Position numbers and translations under genes: made by a program. The notes below the pieces were generated by a model, which ran no database searches, was not told where the DNA came from, and saw only the letters and a program-made list of their open reading frames with translations. From Treponema sp. (GTDB lineage Bacteria > Spirochaetota > Spirochaetia > Treponematales > Breznakiellaceae), in assembly GCA_031275515.1 (NCBI GenBank), contig JAISOQ010000163.1:1-6667 (forward strand): a stretch of 6,667 nt of DNA. The letters run 5' to 3'. The first letter of the stretch is position 1. Each line of letters opens with the position of its first letter. Of this stretch, positions 1-4,741 are shown one piece after another.

Positions 1-63
1 GGCGGCCCACGACGGCGGCGCGGCGGCGGGCATCGACCCCGGCAAGCGCGGCGGCATCCCGTG
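1..63. other. GC-extreme island of doubtful origin at the window edge
   Basis: This stretch is built mostly of G and C in short GGC/GCG words and is far richer in GC than anything between 183 and 6540. It runs directly into the poly-C tract. All three forward frames are open, which means little at this composition. One frame (from base 2) reads like ordinary high-GC coding sequence with the residues GIDPGKRGG, but it is too short to assign. I see no gene, promoter or RNA here. It is most likely a mis-assembled or low-quality contig end, or a scrap of different DNA. Confidence 0.5.
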
Positions 64-161
<98 letters not shown>

Positions 162-182
162 GCCTGTAACAGGGGAATATGG

Positions 183-1766
183 ATGGAGACTACCTCTCAC
201 AACACTTTTCTGATTCGGGACATTGCCGGAGGAGAAAAAGAGGGTTACGAGTTTGACAGGTCCGGCTTCTATACCAAGGCCAACTGGTGGTTTTGGGGAA
301 ATATTACTCCTTCTTTTTTACTTGACGCCGAACTGGGGGTATGGGAGATAGATCACCCCCTCTATCAGGCTAACAGTTTTGGAGCCAATATTCCCGAAAC
401 CAGCTGGGGCGATGGCATCCAGGGTCTTGGTTCCATATTTTTTTCACCGGTTTATGGACTAAACGCCGGTAAAATTCCTGGAATACTCAACAAGATGGCT
501 TTTACTTTGGGTACGCCTTTCCTCAATGTACGCTTCGGATACGGCAATCTGGAAAAAGCGGCCATGAGTTCCTTCACCGGTGTTTACAATATGCTGGATC
601 CCTGGCAGGACGTGGGCCGGGGTTTTAACGAACTTTCCGTGGGAGAAAAACTCAAGTCTATCGGCGATGCCATAAAGCTGGATGCCCTAATCGGGTTCAG
701 CAGAATGCGGGCCGAATACGGTGTTTACTCCTATATTTCGGGTTCTTTCTTTGACAAGGTTACAACGGCATTTACTTTCGGCAGTACTTCAAACGCCGCG
801 GAACTTTTCCGCTATAACGAACAGAATGACAACGCTTACTCCTTTTTTGCCTCCTATCGCCCCCTTGAATCCCTGACCGTCAGCATCCACGGCCTTTCCG
901 CATTTGGAACCAATATCGATCCCGGCCTTGAGGCTTCCGCCGCCGCAGTCGGGACGAACCTGACCCTGGGTTTGTATGATCTTAAACTGAGCCAATCTTT
1001 CGCAGGTCCTCAGGCCCTTACCGTTTGGGGTGACGATGATACGGTAAATCCCGACAGCGTATCTACTTCCGCAGTTCAATGGGTAAATATTAATGATCTG
1101 GTCAGATTCGGCCTGGACACCAATCTGAAATTCAACACAATTGATGCTTTGAGGGATGGTCTTGTTGAAACAAGAAACCAGCCTATGGTGGATCTGAATT
1201 TTTCCGGTCTTGCGGGGCTGGACATGGCCTTGTCTTTCTATACGGTATTGAACGTAAACCGTATAGCCTATAAAACCGATATGGAAAGGCCCTGGGCTTT
1301 TAACTTTGAGGAGGCTGGTCTGGAACTGGGAGCCTCCAACATCGCCGCCTATGTTCGGAAGATGGTTTTTAGTTACGCCCTTGCCGCGGAATACAAAGAA
1401 TGGGCCGGCGATGCGTATGCCCTTGACCGGCTTTACCATTCCCTCATGCTGAATTGGGATCTGACTGAATCCCTCTCCGTAACCTGTGCGTCCCTTATCA
1501 GGAGTTCCGCGGATGAAGACGTTGCCTTTGTTCCCTTCGGCTTTGCCGCCGGGGTATCCCTTTTAACCAATATTAAAGCCATAGGCAAGCCCCGGGTATG
1601 GATGCACTTTACGTATGCCATGGATCCCTATGAGGACAATAATTATTCCCTTTATCGTTATGACGACCCGGATAACGGGCTGAAACACCGTTCATACCGC
1701 TTGAATCATCTCTACGATTTTGTCGACAAGAGCCGCATCAGTTTCGGTCTAATTTGGGACCTTTGA
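183..1766 (+). CDS. Outer-membrane beta-barrel (porin-like) protein, probably 5'-truncated
   Basis: The 527 visible residues lack a signal peptide. They are rich in alternating polar/hydrophobic stretches with many Tyr, Trp and Phe, as in transmembrane beta-strands; examples are FYTKANWWFWGNITPSF near residue 30, SFFASYRPLESLTVSIHGLSAF near 220-240, and the terminal strand SRISFGLIWDL. Gly/Asp/Asn-rich loops lie between them. The style is that of spirochaetal outer-membrane proteins found beside glycan-degradation genes; I do not recognise a named family, and there is no TonB box, plug domain or SusC feature. The likely role is oligosaccharide passage across, or an anchor in, the outer membrane (inference from position before three lipoproteins). 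Start choice: ATG183 has AGGGGA at 171-176 as a possible ribosome site. However, the frame stays open upstream (residues ACNRGIW just before the Met) into the poly-C tract. An exported barrel needs a signal peptide, so the true start is probably further upstream and lost. The last residue is Leu, not the usual Phe or Trp. Confidence 0.72.
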   Translation: METTSHNTFLIRDIAGGEKEGYEFDRSGFYTKANWWFWGNITPSFLLDAELGVWEIDHPLYQANSFGANIPETSWGDGIQGLGSIFFSPVYGLNAGKIPGILNKMAFTLGTPFLNVRFGYGNLEKAAMSSFTGVYNMLDPWQDVGRGFNELSVGEKLKSIGDAIKLDALIGFSRMRAEYGVYSYISGSFFDKVTTAFTFGSTSNAAELFRYNEQNDNAYSFFASYRPLESLTVSIHGLSAFGTNIDPGLEASAAAVGTNLTLGLYDLKLSQSFAGPQALTVWGDDDTVNPDSVSTSAVQWVNINDLVRFGLDTNLKFNTIDALRDGLVETRNQPMVDLNFSGLAGLDMALSFYTVLNVNRIAYKTDMERPWAFNFEEAGLELGASNIAAYVRKMVFSYALAAEYKEWAGDAYALDRLYHSLMLNWDLTESLSVTCASLIRSSADEDVAFVPFGFAAGVSLLTNIKAIGKPRVWMHFTYAMDPYEDNNYSLYRYDDPDNGLKHRSYRLNHLYDFVDKSRISFGLIWDL

Positions 1767-1769
1767 CAC

Positions 1770-1775
1770 AGGAGG
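1770..1775 (+). promoter_or_regulatory. Ribosome binding site of the small lipoprotein gene
   Basis: AGGAGG lies 7 nt before ATG1783, in a 16-nt gap after the barrel gene's TGA. There is no room for a separate promoter, so the two genes are probably co-transcribed. Confidence 0.85.
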
Positions 1776-1782
1776 AAGGAAA

Positions 1783-2220
1783 ATGAAAAAAATATTTTGC
1801 GGGGCCCTCTTGGTAACGGCCTTCCTGTTTTCCCGCTGCGCCGATCCGGCGGGGCTGCATAATCAAAAGATGTCACAAATGACCTTTGAACTCGTGAATT
1901 TTCCCCTCCCCGACGGCGACTACTGTATCCCTGGAGACTATCAGGGAACCGATTGGGATAATTCCAAAACCATCATAACCCTGAAAAACGGAAACGGCGT
2001 CAGTTCGGTCCAGAACCTCAAAAAGTCCAGCGTCAAATTTACCGTTGTGCAGAGCGGCGCCTGGACCCGTTCCTGGTATCCCGCAACCCAGGGGAACGCT
2101 CCCGATGAAACCCAGAATAACATCTACTGGAATTTTACCGCCGATGGAATTCCTGAGGATTCGGAAGTCACCATTGTTGTGGACGGCAGCAGGAAGCCTG
2201 CCGAAATTACGGTACACTAG
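1783..2220 (+). CDS. Small putative lipoprotein with a single probable beta-sandwich (possible glycan-binding) domain
   Basis: This 145-residue protein has a basic start (MKK), a hydrophobic core (residues 4-16) and Cys19 in the context LFSRC, which fits a relaxed spirochaetal lipoprotein signal except that Arg at -1 is unusual. After a short linker, residues ~32-145 form one compact domain rich in predicted beta-strands (MTFELVNFPL, KTIITLKNG, SVKFTVVQSG, SEVTIVVDG, AEITVH). It has many exposed-type aromatics: Tyr and Trp in GDYQGTDWD, and TRSWYP and NIYWNF. Repeated Trp/Tyr on a small beta-sandwich is common in carbohydrate-binding modules, and the neighbours are a barrel, a CBM9-like lipoprotein and a galactanase, so glycan binding is a reasonable guess. 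I recognise no family by name and no catalytic motif. It could instead be an accessory or structural subunit of the barrel protein. The gene is 10 nt upstream of the next start. Confidence 0.75.
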   Translation: MKKIFCGALLVTAFLFSRCADPAGLHNQKMSQMTFELVNFPLPDGDYCIPGDYQGTDWDNSKTIITLKNGNGVSSVQNLKKSSVKFTVVQSGAWTRSWYPATQGNAPDETQNNIYWNFTADGIPEDSEVTIVVDGSRKPAEITVH

Positions 2221-2224
2221 GAGG
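2219..2224 (+). promoter_or_regulatory. Ribosome binding site that fixes the start of the modular lipoprotein
   Basis: AGGAGG overlaps the preceding TAG stop and lies 6 nt before ATG2231. It settles the start: the frame is open back to an ATG at 2045, but that start lies inside the previous gene and would add 62 residues ahead of the signal peptide. Confidence 0.88.
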
Positions 2225-2230
2225 CAGAAA

Positions 2231-4723
2231 ATGAGAAAGAAAATATACCCTGCGGCCTTTGCCGCGGCTCTGGCAGCAACAGTGTGGATATTTTTTTCCT
2301 GTGATGTACTGCAAAGCGGACTAAGTTCTGAACTTCAAAAAGATCTTGATAGTAAAACCGGAACCGCCTCCCTGGAGGACTCCGTATGGTATTATCCCGG
2401 CTCGGCGGATATGGATATGAGTCAGGGGCTCAATGCGGAACTTGCCCTGACCCTCTCCAGAAGGGCCGCCGTGGCGTTCCCCGAAGATCCTTCCCAGCCC
2501 AGCGGTCTCTCCGGGTCTTTTCATGTTACCTATACCAATACGGCAGGCAGGTTAAGCGCCGCGGATCTGCCCTTCAAGGGCGGGCATTTTAACGATGACT
2601 TTACGATTTTCTATCTGGATGCATCGCCCCTGGCGGATATACTGAACCCTTCACGTAATCCCGCCGGAAAGGGTACGCTTGAGCTGACTATTGCGGGGTT
2701 TGTGAATAACGAAGACGACGGACATAAAGGCCGTCCCCTGCCGTCTTTTACCAAAAACATAGACATCGCTCCCCTGTTCCCCACCCGGAATATTTATTTT
2801 TCCACCAGAGACCCGGTGGGCAGCCGTTCCATTGAGATTCCCTTAAACGCTCCAGTAACCCTTGCTTCTGCCGCGGATTTCACCATTACTCCGGGGACAA
2901 ATTATCCAAAGGGATTGTACGATGCGAATTTTACCCTGAGTCTTTCGCCGGAAGGAGAAAGCATCCTGCTTACCCCCGCCGTTGAGTTATACGACATGGA
3001 ATTCGATTTTTCGGTGAATGTCATGGGCATTATCCCGCCCCTGAGCAGCCTTGCCGCGGAATGTGTCTTTGACGTGCATGTTACCAATTCCCTGGTACTC
3101 CTGGACGGGGTTAAAGACGAGGTGTGGAATTCCGCGGAAACCGCCTTTGCCGGCGATCCGGATAACGACGCGTATTCCGGGGGCTATGTTCAGCCTTCCA
3201 ACGAGGTTACCGGGCTTTACATATTGAGCGATCTGAATAATCTATACGTGGCCTTTCAGTTCAAGTCCCTGGCCAATTTTTGGGAAGAGGACCGTATCGC
3301 TCTGATGATTGATAAGGTAACGGCGGACACAGGGGATGATACCGCTTCAATAGCCAATACTCCAAGCGTACCCAGACTGGCCAATACCATGACCTTTGTC
3401 AACGGAGAGGCGGACATCTATTTTGTCCACTTCCCCGGACGTTCCAGGGGAAATGGCAACAGCATACTCAGAAAGGGACAGACGGTAATCGAAAACGATA
3501 GTACCGGCAGTCCCGAAAAGGTGATCCCCTCCCAATACGGCTGGGTGAATCCCAATGGGCCCCAATTCCTTGAGTACCGTTTTCCCCTGAGCCAGCTGGG
3601 ACTTTCCCGGGGCGATCAAATCCGGGTATTGGGTATCCTGTCAAACCATTGGGACAGCGATGACAGCATTCATACCACGGATATGGTTCCCGGCCCTACC
3701 CTGCCCAACAGCCGTGAAGCGGTCTACGATTTTGACCAGGGTCTTGCCCTGACCCTGGGCGCGGGTCCAGCCTACACTGCCCCTAACCCGGATGATATTC
3801 TCCCGCCCGCGGCGCCCGCCTACCTCGTGGTTTCGGAGGTTGGTTCCAACGGCGTCAAACTCAGATGGGGTCCCCATTTTACCGCGGAAAGTTATAAATT
3901 ATTCCGTTCGGATACTGAAAACGGCGAGTATACGCATATCGGGGACTTTGCCGGTACGAGCGGCAAGGATTTTACCGTAACGGCAAATCACACCTATTAT
4001 TACAAGGCTGCCGCCGCGAATAAAGGGGGAACAGGCCCCATGACCGCCGCCCGAAAGGTTACCGCCCAGGGTACGGAAATTTCCCGGTACGCCGCTATTA
4101 ATATGGCAAACGGCGTTCTTGACGACGGTTTCAGGGAGGCGGGCGAAGCGGCCTGGTCGACCGATTCCCTGTCTCCCGGCGGTACCGGCAACTATGACAT
4201 CCAGGGACTTTATGTTACCAATGACGCGTCAAACCTGTATGTTGCGTTGGATTTTGGAACCGCGCCGCCCAGCGGCTGGGATAACTGCCGCATCACCGTC
4301 ATGATCGATAATACCGCCGCGGCAAGCGGCGATTCGACGGTGAGCGTCGAACCGGCGGGAACAACTAGCTTTGACCCGGCGGTTACGATTGAAGGCTTTA
4401 TCGCCAAGGTTTTGAAGACCGATGCCTGGACCCTGCCTTCCGGGGCCTCAACCAACGCCGGAAGCGGGTGGACAAAAAATGGCAGTACCCATCTTTGGAC
4501 GCCAGCGGTAAACGTGATCAAAATAAAAGCGCCCTTTAGCAGCATAGGAAATCCCACCGGGGGAACGGAACTCCGGGTGTTTGCGGCTTTCTCCGAAGGC
4601 TGGGACGGTGGCGAAATTCTGGTGCGGGATTTGATTCCCGCAGAGGCGGCGCCGGAAGTCCAGGGGGAGGTTCAAAGCCTTACCATCAATATGGGCAGCG
4701 CCCTCTCCTACACAGTGTTTTAA
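2231..4723 (+). CDS. Multidomain glycan-binding lipoprotein: Ig-like, CBM9-like, FN3, CBM9-like
   Basis: The product is 830 residues. MRKK, a long Ala-rich hydrophobic core and Cys24 (WIFFSC) form a lipoprotein signal. Residues ~35-180 are beta-rich and unassigned. Residues ~183-284 resemble a bacterial Ig-like (Big_5 type) domain. Residues ~285-511 form a CBM9/glucodextranase-C-like module opening with LLDGVKDEVWNSA (the usual DG..DE.W signature), then LYVAF at 338, RIALMID ending at D361, and SNHWDSDD...DMVPGP near the end. Residues ~523-615 are a fibronectin type III domain (YKLFRSDTENGEY, HTYYYKAAAANKGG). Residues ~617-830 repeat the CBM9-like module with LYVAL at 669, RITVMID ending at D693, and EGWDGGE...RDLIPAE; its opening is degenerate (DDGFREAGEAAW). 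No catalytic motif of a glycosidase, lyase or esterase is visible, so the role is probably substrate capture at the cell surface, serving the galactanase encoded 18 nt downstream. Its exact ligand cannot be read from sequence. Start chosen at 2231 from the AGGAGG and the signal peptide. Confidence 0.85.
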   Translation: MRKKIYPAAFAAALAATVWIFFSCDVLQSGLSSELQKDLDSKTGTASLEDSVWYYPGSADMDMSQGLNAELALTLSRRAAVAFPEDPSQPSGLSGSFHVTYTNTAGRLSAADLPFKGGHFNDDFTIFYLDASPLADILNPSRNPAGKGTLELTIAGFVNNEDDGHKGRPLPSFTKNIDIAPLFPTRNIYFSTRDPVGSRSIEIPLNAPVTLASAADFTITPGTNYPKGLYDANFTLSLSPEGESILLTPAVELYDMEFDFSVNVMGIIPPLSSLAAECVFDVHVTNSLVLLDGVKDEVWNSAETAFAGDPDNDAYSGGYVQPSNEVTGLYILSDLNNLYVAFQFKSLANFWEEDRIALMIDKVTADTGDDTASIANTPSVPRLANTMTFVNGEADIYFVHFPGRSRGNGNSILRKGQTVIENDSTGSPEKVIPSQYGWVNPNGPQFLEYRFPLSQLGLSRGDQIRVLGILSNHWDSDDSIHTTDMVPGPTLPNSREAVYDFDQGLALTLGAGPAYTAPNPDDILPPAAPAYLVVSEVGSNGVKLRWGPHFTAESYKLFRSDTENGEYTHIGDFAGTSGKDFTVTANHTYYYKAAAANKGGTGPMTAARKVTAQGTEISRYAAINMANGVLDDGFREAGEAAWSTDSLSPGGTGNYDIQGLYVTNDASNLYVALDFGTAPPSGWDNCRITVMIDNTAAASGDSTVSVEPAGTTSFDPAVTIEGFIAKVLKTDAWTLPSGASTNAGSGWTKNGSTHLWTPAVNVIKIKAPFSSIGNPTGGTELRVFAAFSEGWDGGEILVRDLIPAEAAPEVQGEVQSLTINMGSALSYTVF

Positions 4724-4729
4724 GGGACC

Positions 4730-4735
4730 AGGAGG
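4730..4735 (+). promoter_or_regulatory. Ribosome binding site of the galactanase gene
   Basis: AGGAGG lies 6 nt before ATG4742, in the 18-nt gap after the TAA of the modular lipoprotein gene. It supports this start and translation from a shared transcript. Confidence 0.87.
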
Positions 4736-4741
4736 GAAAAA

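Noticed and set aside
2..63. Fragment of a RuvC-like resolvase, suggested by GIDPGKRGG
   Set aside because: Nine residues in a GC-extreme, poor-quality stretch are not enough to support a family call.
789..1439. 216-codon open frame on the minus strand inside the barrel gene
   Set aside because: It is antisense to a convincing coding region, has no ribosome site or recognisable domain, and its length follows from codon bias of the plus-strand gene.
183..1766. SusC-type TonB-dependent transporter
   Set aside because: Even allowing for the missing start, 527 residues is well short of SusC (about 1000), and no plug domain or TonB box is visible.
2045..2230. Upstream extension of the modular lipoprotein to ATG2045
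   Set aside because: It would overlap the small lipoprotein gene and bury the signal peptide 62 residues inside the protein; AGGAGG before ATG2231 gives a better start.
1764..4741. Internal promoters or terminators between genes
   Set aside because: The gaps are 10-18 nt and hold only the stop codon context and a ribosome site; I found no hairpin followed by a T run.
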